NCBI GenBank assembly: GCA_039817385.1
Contig: JBCBVY010000005.1
Coordinates: 124,001 to 188,000, forward strand
Direction of reading: 5' to 3'
Source of the DNA: JBCBCP01 sp039817385
Lineage (GTDB): Bacteria > Pseudomonadota > Alphaproteobacteria > Rhodobacterales > Rhodobacteraceae
Length of the DNA stretch: 64,000 nucleotides
The notes below the pieces were generated by a model. That model saw nothing but the letters and a program-made list of their open reading frames with translations. It had not been told where the DNA came from and did not search any database. A program made the position numbers and the translations under genes. How positions within the stretch are numbered: position 1 is the stretch's first letter; each line of letters begins with the position of its first letter. Shown one piece after another: positions 17,258 through 25,395 of this stretch.

Positions 17258-18265
17258 TCAGTCGAACGTGCCCGCAATCCGCCCCAGCAGCATGAAGGCC
17301 CGCGCGGTGCGCGTGTCGGCAAATTCAGAGATTTCCGCATCGCTCGCCCGCGCCTCGAACGCGGCAAAGGCGCGGTCGAACCGGCGCAGGAAGTGGTGGG
17401 CGGCATCGCGAAAGATCGGGTCCTGCTTCATCCGCCCCGCCGCCAGCGCGAGCGAGGACCGGTCCCGAACACCGCCCAAAGCCGCAACCGATTTGCCCCG
17501 GGCGCCCTGCCCAAAAGCGCGCCACACTTCAGGGCGCGCGCGGTCGGGGCGCAGGTCGTCCATATAAATGCCGTCCTGGCTCAGCAGGGTCAGAACGTCC
17601 TGAGATGCCTGCACAATTTCCTTTGTCAGCCGGTCTGCAAGGGCACGGCGCAGGGCGGAAAACCCCTCCTCATCCTCGGCGGTTTCGGGAAAGTTCAGCG
17701 CGCGGATAAAGTCCGCATTGGTGATCGGGGCGGAGAAATCCTCCGCCGGGGTCCCAAGCGCCAGACCCGGCTGATCATCTGCCGCCGGCTCTGGCTCCGC
17801 GGGCGCAGCAGGCGGGGTCGCAGGGCGGGAGGAGCTGAACGTCGCCTGCGCGCTTTCCAGCTTGCGGGTGGCGGCGGCAATCTCGTCCAGCTTGCGCGCA
17901 ACGGACGGCTCCGCCTCAAGGCTACGCCCTTGATTTTGCGCAATATAAGCTTGCCGGATTGCGTCAATGGCGGTTTGCAGGCGCGCGCTTTCCTCGCGCA
18001 TGACACGGCTGGATTTGGCCGCCGTTGCGGCCACCCAAATCATCGCCACAGGCAAGAAAATGGCCAGCATCGTCATCACGAACCGAAGGCCGTCGCCGCC
18101 GCCTTCGATGTCCGAAGGCAGCGTCAGGAAAAAGGTCGCTGCGCCCGCAAGCCACAGAAGAGACAGGATAATCGCGATGATCTCGATGGCCGATACACCG
18201 CCCGTACGCGGCTTGTCATAGATGCCCAGCGGCGTGGGGCGGGCGGCCTTTTCCTTGTCAGCCAT
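17258..18265 (-). CDS. Conserved hypothetical membrane protein
   Basis: 335 residues. Two transmembrane segments (about 25-48 and 61-82) near the N-terminus are followed by a helical, probably coiled-coil stretch (90-145), a Pro/Ala-rich linker (about 148-175) and an all-helical C-terminal domain (about 180-335). I cannot assign a family or function. The layout suggests a membrane-anchored cytosolic domain. It lies 17 bases downstream of greA on the same strand, so the two may share a transcript. Confidence 0.7.
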   Translation of the reverse strand: MADKEKAARPTPLGIYDKPRTGGVSAIEIIAIILSLLWLAGAATFFLTLPSDIEGGGDGLRFVMTMLAIFLPVAMIWVAATAAKSSRVMREESARLQTAIDAIRQAYIAQNQGRSLEAEPSVARKLDEIAAATRKLESAQATFSSSRPATPPAAPAEPEPAADDQPGLALGTPAEDFSAPITNADFIRALNFPETAEDEEGFSALRRALADRLTKEIVQASQDVLTLLSQDGIYMDDLRPDRARPEVWRAFGQGARGKSVAALGGVRDRSSLALAAGRMKQDPIFRDAAHHFLRRFDRAFAAFEARASDAEISEFADTRTARAFMLLGRIAGTFD

Positions 18266-18282
18266 AACCCCGGCCCTCCCGC

Positions 18283-18753
18283 TTAGCTATAAACGATCTT
18301 GAGCACTTCGTAAGAGCGCTCGCCCCCCGGCGTGCGGACCTCGACGCTGTCGCCTTCTTCCTTGCCGATCAGAGCGCGGGCGATGGGGGACTTGATGTTC
18401 AGAAGGCCCTTTTCGATGTTAGCCTCATGCTCGCCCACGATCTGCCAGGTCTTTTCCTCATCGGTGTCTTCGTCCACCAGCGTAACCCGCGCGCCGAATT
18501 TGATTGCGCCGGAAAGCTTTGATGGATCAATGACATCGGCGAGACCGATCACGCCCTCCAGCTCTTTGATACGGCCCTCGATGAAGGACTGTTTTTCCCG
18601 GGCCGAGTGGTATTCGGCATTTTCAGACAGGTCGCCATGCTCGCGCGCCTCCGCGATCGCTTTGATGATCTCGGGGCGTTCGGTTGTCTTCAGGTGCTTG
18701 AGTTCGGCCTCAAGGGCGTCGAACCCCGTGCGGGTCATCGGTATCTTGTCCAT
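18283..18753 (-). CDS. greA: Transcription elongation factor GreA
   Basis: 156 residues, the standard length. It binds the RNA polymerase secondary channel and stimulates cleavage of backtracked RNA. The N-terminal coiled coil carries AREHGDLSENAEYHSAREKQ, with the acidic tip residues DLSENAEY, and the C-terminal FKBP-like domain has SPIARALIGKEEGDSVEV. Start ATG at 18753 (MDKIPMTRTGF), the canonical GreA N-terminus; upstream in-frame sequence is not GreA-like. Confidence 0.96.
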   Translation of the reverse strand: MDKIPMTRTGFDALEAELKHLKTTERPEIIKAIAEAREHGDLSENAEYHSAREKQSFIEGRIKELEGVIGLADVIDPSKLSGAIKFGARVTLVDEDTDEEKTWQIVGEHEANIEKGLLNIKSPIARALIGKEEGDSVEVRTPGGERSYEVLKIVYS

Positions 18754-18824
18754 AGCGTCCACCGGCTGTTGGTGCACGTTACCTGACCCATCCCGGGGGC
18801 GCTTTGCAAGGGGATTTGGGTGGC

Positions 18825-19202
18825 TCAGGCGTAGCTGACGACCTCCCATTCGATCCCGTCATGGTCTTCGAAGTAGTAGCGGCGGCCCGGTTCGTAGTCG
18901 TCGTGGTTCGTGGTCTGGAAGCCTTCCGCCAGCACTCGCGCCTCAACAGCGTCAAGATCATCGACCGTCACACCAACGTGGTTTAGGTTGCGCAAAGCGT
19001 TTTTCGACCCGGAGGCAGCGTCCGGTGCTTTTGGCGCATAGAGGGCGAGGTATTGCGTATCGGTCCCGACATGCACCGATCTTCCGCCATTCAAGGCCGG
19101 GCCTGACCACCTTACGGACCAGCCGAAGAGGCGCCCCAGAAGTGCAGCCGTGGCGTCTGGGTCGGAAACTGTGATGTTGGCGTGTTCGAGTTGGACTTGC
19201 AT
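18825..19202 (-). CDS. VOC family protein (glyoxalase/bleomycin-resistance fold)
   Basis: 125 residues with one vicinal-oxygen-chelate unit: LEHANITVSDPDATAALLGR at the start, LNHVGVTVDDLDAVEARVLA, and YYFEDHDGIEWEVVSYA at the end; His and Glu at the usual metal positions are present. The substrate is unknown. It is divergent from soxR, and its promoter region holds a near-perfect SoxR box, so it is probably a SoxR target induced by redox-active compounds. That would suit a detoxification role. Confidence 0.88.
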   Translation of the reverse strand: MQVQLEHANITVSDPDATAALLGRLFGWSVRWSGPALNGGRSVHVGTDTQYLALYAPKAPDAASGSKNALRNLNHVGVTVDDLDAVEARVLAEGFQTTNHDDYEPGRRYYFEDHDGIEWEVVSYA

Positions 19203-19227
19203 GGTTGATCTCCTGTTACCTGCGGCT

Positions 19228-19258
19228 ACTCTCCGATCTCAAGTTAACTTGAGGTCAA
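19228..19258 (-). promoter_or_regulatory. SoxR box within a 19-bp-spacer promoter of the VOC gene
   Basis: CTCAAGTTAACTTGAG at 19238-19253 is a perfect 16-bp palindrome; with one flanking base each side it differs at one position from the known sox-box sequence CCTCAAGTTAACTTGAGG. On the minus strand TTGACC (19258-19253) and GAGAGT (19233-19228) are 19 bases apart, the long spacer typical of MerR-family activated promoters. The box ends 16 bases before the soxR ATG, so it may also serve soxR autoregulation. Confidence 0.85.
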
Positions 19259-19269
19259 GAGGTTTTTTC

Positions 19270-19692
19270 ATGGGGCTTAGTATTGGGGACGTGGCCGCGC
19301 GCACCGGCCTCGCCGTGTCGGCGATCCGGTTTTATGAGGAGCAGGGGCTGGTCCGCCCCTGGCGGGATGGGGGTGGGCGGCGGCGGTTTGACCCCTCGGA
19401 TATTCGGCGGCTGAGCGTCGTGATGGCCGCGCAGCGCTTTGGCTTCACCCTGCCGCAGATCGCCGCGCAGATGGCGCACCTGCCCAAGACGAGCGCGCCG
19501 AACAAGGCCGACTGGACCCGCATGGCCACCGAATTTCGCGCCGCGCTGGATGCGCGGATTGCGGCGATGGAGCGGCTGCGCGATACGCTGGATGGCTGTA
19601 TTGGCTGTGGTTGCCTTAGCCTCGAGGCCTGCGGGCTTTACAACCCGGACGACATCGCCGCCGCCGAAGGGACGGGGCCGCGCCGAATTTGA
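19270..19692 (+). CDS. soxR: Redox-sensitive MerR-family regulator SoxR
   Basis: 140 residues. An N-terminal MerR winged helix (LSIGDVAARTGLAVSAIRFYEEQGL) is followed by a dimerisation helix and the SoxR [2Fe-2S] loop CIGCGCLSLEAC, with Cys at 110, 113, 115 and 121. Oxidation of the cluster by redox-cycling compounds activates target promoters. Start ATG at 19270. No soxS is seen; in non-enteric bacteria SoxR regulates detoxification or transport genes directly, and here the divergent VOC gene is the obvious candidate. Confidence 0.94.
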   Translation: MGLSIGDVAARTGLAVSAIRFYEEQGLVRPWRDGGGRRRFDPSDIRRLSVVMAAQRFGFTLPQIAAQMAHLPKTSAPNKADWTRMATEFRAALDARIAAMERLRDTLDGCIGCGCLSLEACGLYNPDDIAAAEGTGPRRI

Positions 19693-19700
19693 CCTTAAAC

Positions 19701-19729
19701 AAGTGACGTTGCGACGAGTTACGTCACTT
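19701..19729. promoter_or_regulatory. Inverted repeat upstream of ETF-QO gene
   Basis: AAGTGACGT (19701-19709) and ACGTCACTT (19721-19729) are perfect 9-base arms separated by 11 bases. A T-poor tail follows, so it looks more like an operator than a terminator. The regulator is unknown. A second small dyad, GCTGAA and TTCAGC, lies at 19770-19782. Confidence 0.45.
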
Positions 19730-19836
19730 TCCGCAGTGCGGCGATTGCATCGCGCGACGTCAACGTTTAGCTGAAATTCAGCCAGTTTAATCGTGCGTGC
19801 CGCAAGGCAAGCGCCAGCCAGAGGGAGCCGCCTGAC

Positions 19837-21486
19837 ATGGCAGAGATCGAACGCGAAGCGATGGAATATGACGTGGTGATCGTCGGTGCCGGCCCAGCGG
19901 GCCTGAGCGCGGCGATCCGCTTGAAACAGCTGGATGCGGAGCTGAACGTTGTTGTGCTCGAAAAGGGCTCAGAGGTTGGCGCGCACATCCTGTCCGGCGC
20001 GGTGCTGGACCCGTCGGGCCTTGATGCGCTGATCCCCGACTGGAAGGAAAAGGGCGCACCGCTGAACACCCCCGTGACGTCCGACAATTTCTACATGCTG
20101 GGCGAGGCGGGCCGCATCCGCATCCCCAACGCGCCGATGCCGCCGCTGATGAACAACCACGGCAACTACATTGTCTCGATGGGCAATGTCTGCCGCTGGA
20201 TGGCCGAGCAGGCCGAAGAGCTGGGCGTGGAAATCTTCCCCGGCATGGCCTGTTCCGAGCTGGTTTATGGTGAGAACGGCGAGGTTAAAGGCGTTGTGGC
20301 GGGGGTCTTCGGACTGGAGGCCGATGGCTCCATTGGTGAGGGCACAGAGCCGGGCATGGAACTGCACGGCAAGTACGTGTTCCTGTCCGAAGGTGTGCGC
20401 GGAAGCCTGTCCAAGGAAGTCATCGCCAAGTACGACCTCGACAAGGACAGCGAGCCGCAGAAATACGGCATCGGGATGAAAGAGATCTGGGAGATCGACC
20501 CCGAAAAGCACAACGAGGGCGAGGTGACCCACACGATGGGCTGGCCGCTGGGCAGCAATGCGGGCGGTGGGTCTTTCGTCTATCACCTTGAAAACAATCA
20601 GGTCTATGTCGGCTTTGTGGTCCACCTGAACTACAAGAACCCGCACCTGTTCCCCTACATGGAGTTCCAGCGCTTTAAGCATCACCCGATGATGCAGGAA
20701 CTGCTGAAAGGCGGCAAACGGGTGGCGTACGGCGCGCGTGCAATCTCCGAAGGCGGCTACCAGTCGATGCCGAAGATGGTCGCGCCGGGTGTTGCGCTGC
20801 TGGGCTGTTCGGTTGGGATGGTCAACGTGCCGCGGATCAAGGGCAATCACAATGCGATGCTGTCCGGCAAGGCCGCGGCGGAGGCTGCCTATGCCGCGAT
20901 CCAGGATGGGCGCAGCGCGGATGAGCTGACCGCTTACGAGGCAGATGTGCGCAATGGCCCGATTGGCGCGGATCTCAAAAAGGTGCGCAATGTCAAGCCG
21001 CTGTGGTCGAAATATGGCCTCGTGGCCTCGCTCGTGGGCGGCGGTCTGGACATGTGGACCAACACGATGGGCTTCTCGCTTTTTGGCACGCTGGGCCACG
21101 GCAAGTCGGACGCGGAGGCGACGGAGCCTGCGGCAAAGCACAAGCCCATCGACTATCCAAAGCCCGATGGAACGTTTAGCTTTGACCGTCTGACCAATGT
21201 CGCGTTCAGCTTTACCAACCACGAGGAAAGCCAGCCCGCGCACCTGAAGCTGAAAGATGCGGACGTGCCGGTGCTCAAGAACCTGCCGACCTATGCCGGC
21301 CCCTCGGCGCGGTACTGCCCCGCGGGCGTTTACGAGTTTGTGCACGAAGAGGGCAAAGACCCGCGCTTTGTCATCAACTTCCAGAACTGCGTGCACTGCA
21401 AGACCTGCGACATCAAGGATCCGGCGCAGAACATCGTCTGGACCACGCCGCAGGGCGGGGACGGACCCAATTACCCAAACATGTGA
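19837..21486 (+). CDS. Electron transfer flavoprotein-ubiquinone oxidoreductase
   Basis: 549 residues. A membrane-surface enzyme that takes electrons from ETF, reduced by acyl-CoA and other dehydrogenases, to ubiquinone. Seen: the FAD dinucleotide motif VVIVGAGPAGLSAAI (13-27), GSEVGAHILSGAVLDP, GCSVGMVNVPRIKGNHNAM, and a C-terminal [4Fe-4S] site using Cys494 plus CVHCKTC (518-524) in a ferredoxin-like tail. Full length for the family. Start ATG 19837 with GAGGGAG upstream. It links functionally to the acyl-CoA dehydrogenase at 6790, although the two are distant here. Confidence 0.95.
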   Translation: MAEIEREAMEYDVVIVGAGPAGLSAAIRLKQLDAELNVVVLEKGSEVGAHILSGAVLDPSGLDALIPDWKEKGAPLNTPVTSDNFYMLGEAGRIRIPNAPMPPLMNNHGNYIVSMGNVCRWMAEQAEELGVEIFPGMACSELVYGENGEVKGVVAGVFGLEADGSIGEGTEPGMELHGKYVFLSEGVRGSLSKEVIAKYDLDKDSEPQKYGIGMKEIWEIDPEKHNEGEVTHTMGWPLGSNAGGGSFVYHLENNQVYVGFVVHLNYKNPHLFPYMEFQRFKHHPMMQELLKGGKRVAYGARAISEGGYQSMPKMVAPGVALLGCSVGMVNVPRIKGNHNAMLSGKAAAEAAYAAIQDGRSADELTAYEADVRNGPIGADLKKVRNVKPLWSKYGLVASLVGGGLDMWTNTMGFSLFGTLGHGKSDAEATEPAAKHKPIDYPKPDGTFSFDRLTNVAFSFTNHEESQPAHLKLKDADVPVLKNLPTYAGPSARYCPAGVYEFVHEEGKDPRFVINFQNCVHCKTCDIKDPAQNIVWTTPQGGDGPNYPNM

Positions 21487-21522
21487 TCACCTTTGGCGAT
21501 TGGGCCGAATATGTGATCACCT
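21481..21522. repeat. Two direct copies of ATGTGATCACCT
   Basis: ATGTGATCACCT occurs at 21481-21492 and 21511-21522, period 30 bases. The first copy includes the last codon and TGA stop of the ETF-QO gene. Each holds the palindrome GTGATCAC. Confidence 0.6.
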
Positions 21523-21536
21523 CTGAGTGACCAGCA

Positions 21537-21565
21537 GGGGCCGCGCCGGAAGGACGCGGCCCTTT
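21537..21565 (+). terminator. Intrinsic terminator after ETF-QO gene
   Basis: GGGCCGCG (21538-21545) pairs with CGCGGCCC (21555-21562), followed by TTT. A strong GC stem with a short T run. Confidence 0.65.
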
Positions 21566-21627
21566 GCGTTGCGCCCCTGCGGCTTCGTGCTAGGCTTGCT
21601 GCAAACAAAATAGAAAGGTGCGAGCGC

Positions 21628-23334
21628 TTGAAACCATTCCTCCTGTCCGCCGCTTTTGCCGCTGCGCTTGTCGCGGCGACCCCTGCGCTGCCGCAAATGT
21701 CGGCGGGCGCCTACCTCGCGGGCCGGCAGGCGGCGATGCGCAACGATTTCGACGCGGCGGCCCGGTATTTCACCGAAGCGCTAGCGGCGGACCCCTCGAA
21801 TGCCGAACTGCTTGAGGACACGATGAATTCGCGGGTCCTGCTGGGCGATGTGGCGGGGGCGGCCCCCATTGCCACGCGGCTCGAAGAGATGGGCCAGCGC
21901 AGCCAGATCGCGCACATGGTCACCGTGGCCGAGGCCGCCAAAGCAGGCGCCTTTGCCGAGATCCTGACCCGCGACATTGAAGCGCGCAGCATCGGGCCCC
22001 TCGTTGACGGGCTGGTACAAGCGTGGGCGCAGATCGGCACGGGTGATATCGGCGGCGGTCTGGCCCGTTTTGATGCGGTCGCGCCCAGCCAGGGGCTGGG
22101 CGGCTTTGCCCTCTATCACAAGGCGATGGCGCTGGCCTATCTGGGCGAGTTTGAGGCCGCAGAGGCGATTTTCGGTGATGACGGCGCGGGCGCGATGACC
22201 CGGACCCGCCGCGCTGCGATGGCGCGCGCCGAAGTGCTGAGCCAGTTGGGCCGGAACGCGGACGCCATCGCCAGCCTGCGCGACGCGTTTGGCCCGGCCT
22301 CCGACCCTGAGCTGGCGGTTCTGACAGAGGCGTTGTCCGAGGGTGGCCCGGTGCCCTTTACCCATGTCACCAGCCCGCTCGACGGTGTGGCAGAGGTGTT
22401 TTTCAGCGTCGCGGGCGCCCTGCGCAGCGAGGCAGGCGAAAGCTACACGCTGCTTTATGGCCGTATCGCGCGGTATCTGCGCCCCGATCACATGGATGCG
22501 CTGCTGATGAACGCGGAACTGCTTGAGGGGCTGCGCCAGTTTGACCTCGCCATCAACGTCTATGCGCAAGTCCCGTCGGAGCATCCGGCGTTCCACGCCG
22601 CAGAGCTTGGCCGCGCCGCCGCCCTGCGCCGTGCAGACCGGCCCGATGCGGCCATCGAAGTACTGGAGCGGCTGTCGCGAGACTTTTCCGACCTGCCGGT
22701 TGTCTTCTCCAGCCTTGGCGACGCGCTGCGCAGCCAGGAACAATACGCGGCGGCCATCCCCGCCTATAACCGCGCGCTGGAGCTGACCGAAAGCGGTGCG
22801 CGGGCCGAATGGTTCCTTTACTACGCCCGCGCGATCAGCTTTGAGCGGGAGGGCCGTTGGAACGAGGCAGAGGCCGATTTCCGCCGCGCGCTGGAGCTGA
22901 ACCCGGGCCAGCCGCAGGTGCTGAACTACCTCGGCTACAGCCTCGTCGAGAAACAGATCAAGCTGGATGAAGCGCTGGCCATGATCGAGGAAGCCGTCGC
23001 CGCCAGCCCCGACAGCGGCTATATCGTCGACAGCCTCGGCTGGGTGCTCTACCGCCTTGGCCGCTATGAAGAGGCCGTGGTGCATATGGAGCGCGCGGTG
23101 GAGCTGATGCCGGTCGACCCGGTGGTGAACGACCATCTGGGTGATGTCTACTGGGCTGTGGGCCGCGAACGTGAGGCGATGTTCCAGTGGAAACGCGCTC
23201 TGTCTTTCGTGGACCTTGAGAACGTGAGCGACGACGCGGACCCTGACCGCATCCGCCGCAAAATCGAGGTTGGCCTGGACGTTGTGCTGGAAGAGGAAGG
23301 CGCATCGCCCCTGCAAAATGGCGACGACATCTGA
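21628..23334 (+). CDS. Tetratricopeptide repeat protein, exported
   Basis: 568 residues. A signal peptide (MKPFLLSAAFAAALVAATPA) is followed by TPR-like helical pairs throughout, clear examples being GAYLAGRQAAMRNDFDAAARYFTEAL and, late in the protein, ELNPGQPQVLNYLGYSLVEK and YIVDSLGWVLYRLGRYEEAV. It is likely a periplasmic or membrane-attached protein-interaction scaffold; no enzymatic motif. The last 17 bases overlap ispE in another frame. Start at 21628 (TTG); the hydrophobic leader begins right after it. Confidence 0.88.
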   Translation: MKPFLLSAAFAAALVAATPALPQMSAGAYLAGRQAAMRNDFDAAARYFTEALAADPSNAELLEDTMNSRVLLGDVAGAAPIATRLEEMGQRSQIAHMVTVAEAAKAGAFAEILTRDIEARSIGPLVDGLVQAWAQIGTGDIGGGLARFDAVAPSQGLGGFALYHKAMALAYLGEFEAAEAIFGDDGAGAMTRTRRAAMARAEVLSQLGRNADAIASLRDAFGPASDPELAVLTEALSEGGPVPFTHVTSPLDGVAEVFFSVAGALRSEAGESYTLLYGRIARYLRPDHMDALLMNAELLEGLRQFDLAINVYAQVPSEHPAFHAAELGRAAALRRADRPDAAIEVLERLSRDFSDLPVVFSSLGDALRSQEQYAAAIPAYNRALELTESGARAEWFLYYARAISFEREGRWNEAEADFRRALELNPGQPQVLNYLGYSLVEKQIKLDEALAMIEEAVAASPDSGYIVDSLGWVLYRLGRYEEAVVHMERAVELMPVDPVVNDHLGDVYWAVGREREAMFQWKRALSFVDLENVSDDADPDRIRRKIEVGLDVVLEEEGASPLQNGDDI

Positions 23335-24130
23335 GGCCTTTGCCCCCGCGAAGGTCAACCTGACCCTGCATGTGACCGGCCAGCGGGCGGACGGGTATCA
23401 CCTGCTTGATTCGCTGGTTGTGTTCGCTGATGTGGGGGACCGTGTGGCGCTGACCCCCGGCAGGGCGGTTTCAGTGGACGTCACCGGGCCTTTTGCGCAA
23501 GGCGTGCCTGTGGATGCGCGCAACCTCGCGTGGCGCGCGGCAGAATTGGCCGGGTGGGTTGGTGAGATTGCGCTGGAAAAGAACCTGCCGCACGGGGGGG
23601 GCATCGGCGGCGGGTCGTCCGATGCGGCGGCGGTGCTGAACGCGCTGGGCGCGGATGTGGATGCGCTGCGGCTGGGGGCGGATGTGCCCGTCTGCCGCGT
23701 GGGCCGCGCGGCGCGGATGCAGGGGATCGGCGAAAGCGTCACGCCGATTGCGGACACGCCTGTGTTCTACGCCGTGCTAGTCAATCCGGGCCTGCATGTC
23801 GCCACGCCGGAGGTCTTTGCCCAGTTGCGGCACAAGCAAAACGCCCCGATGTCCGCCCTGCCGCACCGCGCCGCCGGGATGCGCGCGTGGCTCGACTGGC
23901 TGCGGGCGCAGCGCAACGATCTGCAAGCGGCTGCGGTGTCCCTTGCCCCCGGCATTGGCCGCGTGCTCAGGGGGCTGGAGGCGACGCCGGGTGTGTTGCT
24001 GACGCGCATGTCCGGCTCGGGCTCAACGTGCTTTGGGCTTTATCCGACACGGTCCGCCGCCCAGCTTGCCGCCAGCGCCATCAGTGCCGAACGGCCCGAT
24101 TGGTGGTGCGTGCCGGTCACGCTTAGCTGA
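23318..24130 (+). CDS. ispE: 4-diphosphocytidyl-2-C-methyl-D-erythritol kinase
   Basis: 270 residues. GHMP kinase that phosphorylates CDP-ME in the MEP isoprenoid pathway. FAPAKVNLTLHVTGQRADGYH at the N-terminus is the IspE signature, LPHGGGIGGGSSDAAAVL is the ATP-binding glycine/serine motif, and MSGSGSTCFGL is the C-terminal GHMP motif. Start ATG at 23318 lies inside the end of the TPR gene. It converges on the polyprenyl synthase gene and their 3' ends overlap by 8 bases; both serve isoprenoid synthesis. Confidence 0.94.
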   Translation: MATTSEAFAPAKVNLTLHVTGQRADGYHLLDSLVVFADVGDRVALTPGRAVSVDVTGPFAQGVPVDARNLAWRAAELAGWVGEIALEKNLPHGGGIGGGSSDAAAVLNALGADVDALRLGADVPVCRVGRAARMQGIGESVTPIADTPVFYAVLVNPGLHVATPEVFAQLRHKQNAPMSALPHRAAGMRAWLDWLRAQRNDLQAAAVSLAPGIGRVLRGLEATPGVLLTRMSGSGSTCFGLYPTRSAAQLAASAISAERPDWWCVPVTLS

Positions 24131-25124
24131 CCCGCGCGACGACGTAGTCGGCAAGGTCGGCCAGCATATCCTTGATCTCATGCGCGGGCAGGGCGTCAAG
24201 CGCGGTCTTTGCCTTTGCCGCCCAGGCCAGCGCGTCTTGCCGCGTGGCTTCCAGCGCGCCGTGGCGGTGCAGGATGGCCAGCGCCGTGTCGAGGTCCGCA
24301 TCCTCCTGATGCCCTTTCTCGATCGTGCGGACCCAAAAGGCCCGCTCCTCGGCATCGGCCTGCGCGACCGCTTTGATCACCGGCAGAGTCAGCTTGCGCT
24401 CGCGGAAATCGTCGCCCACGTTCTTGCCTGTGGCGGCCGATTGGCCCTGATAGTCCAGAAGATCATCCACGATCTGAAACGCAATACCCAGCGCGTCGCC
24501 ATAATCGAACAGCGCACGCACTTGCGCCTCTGGCGCGCCCGCAATCACCCCGCCCACTTCTGTGGCCGCGGAAAACAGCGCCGCCGTCTTGCCGCGCACA
24601 ACCTGCAGATATACCGCCTCATCCGTTGCGAGGTCCTGCGCCGCAGTCATTTGCAGCACTTCGCCTTCTGCAATCGTCGCCGAGGCATCGCTGAGGATGC
24701 GCAGCACGTCCATATTCCCCGTCTCCGTCATCAGCTGGAACGAACGGGAAAAGAGGTAATCGCCCACCAGAACGGAGCTTTTGTTGTCCCACAGCAGGTT
24801 CGCCGTGGGCCGCCCCCGGCGCTGCGCGCTCTCGTCCACTACATCGTCGTGCAGCAGGGTCGCAGTGTGGATGAACTCCACCGTCGCGGCCAGATGCACG
24901 TCATAGGGGCCGGGGTAGCCACACATGCGCGCCGCCGCGAGCGTCAGCATCGGGCGCAGGCGCTTGCCGCCCGCCTCAACCAGATGCGCCGTCACCTCCG
25001 GAATGCGCGGCGCGTGTTTCGACGCCATCCGCTCCCGGATCAGCACATTGACGGCCTCCATTGGCGTGGCCAGCGCGTCCGCCAGACGTTCATGCGGTTT
25101 GGAGACTTGTGTGTTCACGTTCAT
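24123..25124 (-). CDS. Polyprenyl diphosphate synthase (octa/decaprenyl type)
   Basis: 333 residues. A trans-prenyltransferase that builds the long ubiquinone side chain from IPP and an allylic primer. The first aspartate-rich motif DDVVD is at 93-97 within TATLLHDDVVDESAQRRG, the second DDLLD at 220-224 within GIAFQIVDDLLDYQG, and GGKRLRPML (52-60) binds IPP. Length suits IspB/DdsA; chain length cannot be read from the sequence, though Q-10 is usual in this bacterial group. ATG at 25124. Convergent overlap with ispE; divergent from the DUF2007 gene. Confidence 0.93.
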   Translation of the reverse strand: MNVNTQVSKPHERLADALATPMEAVNVLIRERMASKHAPRIPEVTAHLVEAGGKRLRPMLTLAAARMCGYPGPYDVHLAATVEFIHTATLLHDDVVDESAQRRGRPTANLLWDNKSSVLVGDYLFSRSFQLMTETGNMDVLRILSDASATIAEGEVLQMTAAQDLATDEAVYLQVVRGKTAALFSAATEVGGVIAGAPEAQVRALFDYGDALGIAFQIVDDLLDYQGQSAATGKNVGDDFRERKLTLPVIKAVAQADAEERAFWVRTIEKGHQEDADLDTALAILHRHGALEATRQDALAWAAKAKTALDALPAHEIKDMLADLADYVVARVS

Positions 25125-25176
25125 CAGGTCCTCACCCGGCTCGACAGCAGACCGCGCCTGCCGTAATTGCCAAGAC

Positions 25177-25395
25177 ATGAAGGAACTTCTGCGCAGCACC
25201 GATCCGACGATCCTCGCCTTCGCCAAGGCCCTCCTGTCAGGGGAGGACATAGAGTGCTTCGAGCTGGACGTAAATATGAGCATCCTCGAAGGCGGCATCG
25301 GGATCTTCCCGCGCCGCCTGATGGTGCGCGAGGGCGATCTGGCCGCTGCCGAGCGCGCGATGCGTGACAATGACATCCCCCTGGGCCGAGACTGA
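25177..25395 (+). CDS. DUF2007 domain protein
   Basis: 72 residues: MKELLRSTDPTILAFAKALL, then IECFELDVNMSILEGGIGIF and PRRLMVREGDLAAAERAM. This is the short DUF2007 fold (ferredoxin-like, signal-transduction-type), function unknown. Start ATG at 25177. Its 3' end overlaps the next gene by 26 bases, implying co-translation with the methyltransferase. Confidence 0.88.
   Translation: MKELLRSTDPTILAFAKALLSGEDIECFELDVNMSILEGGIGIFPRRLMVREGDLAAAERAMRDNDIPLGRD

Noticed and set aside
19969..21396. 475-codon minus-strand ORF opposite the ETF-QO gene
   Set aside because: Antisense shadow; no start signal or known domain.
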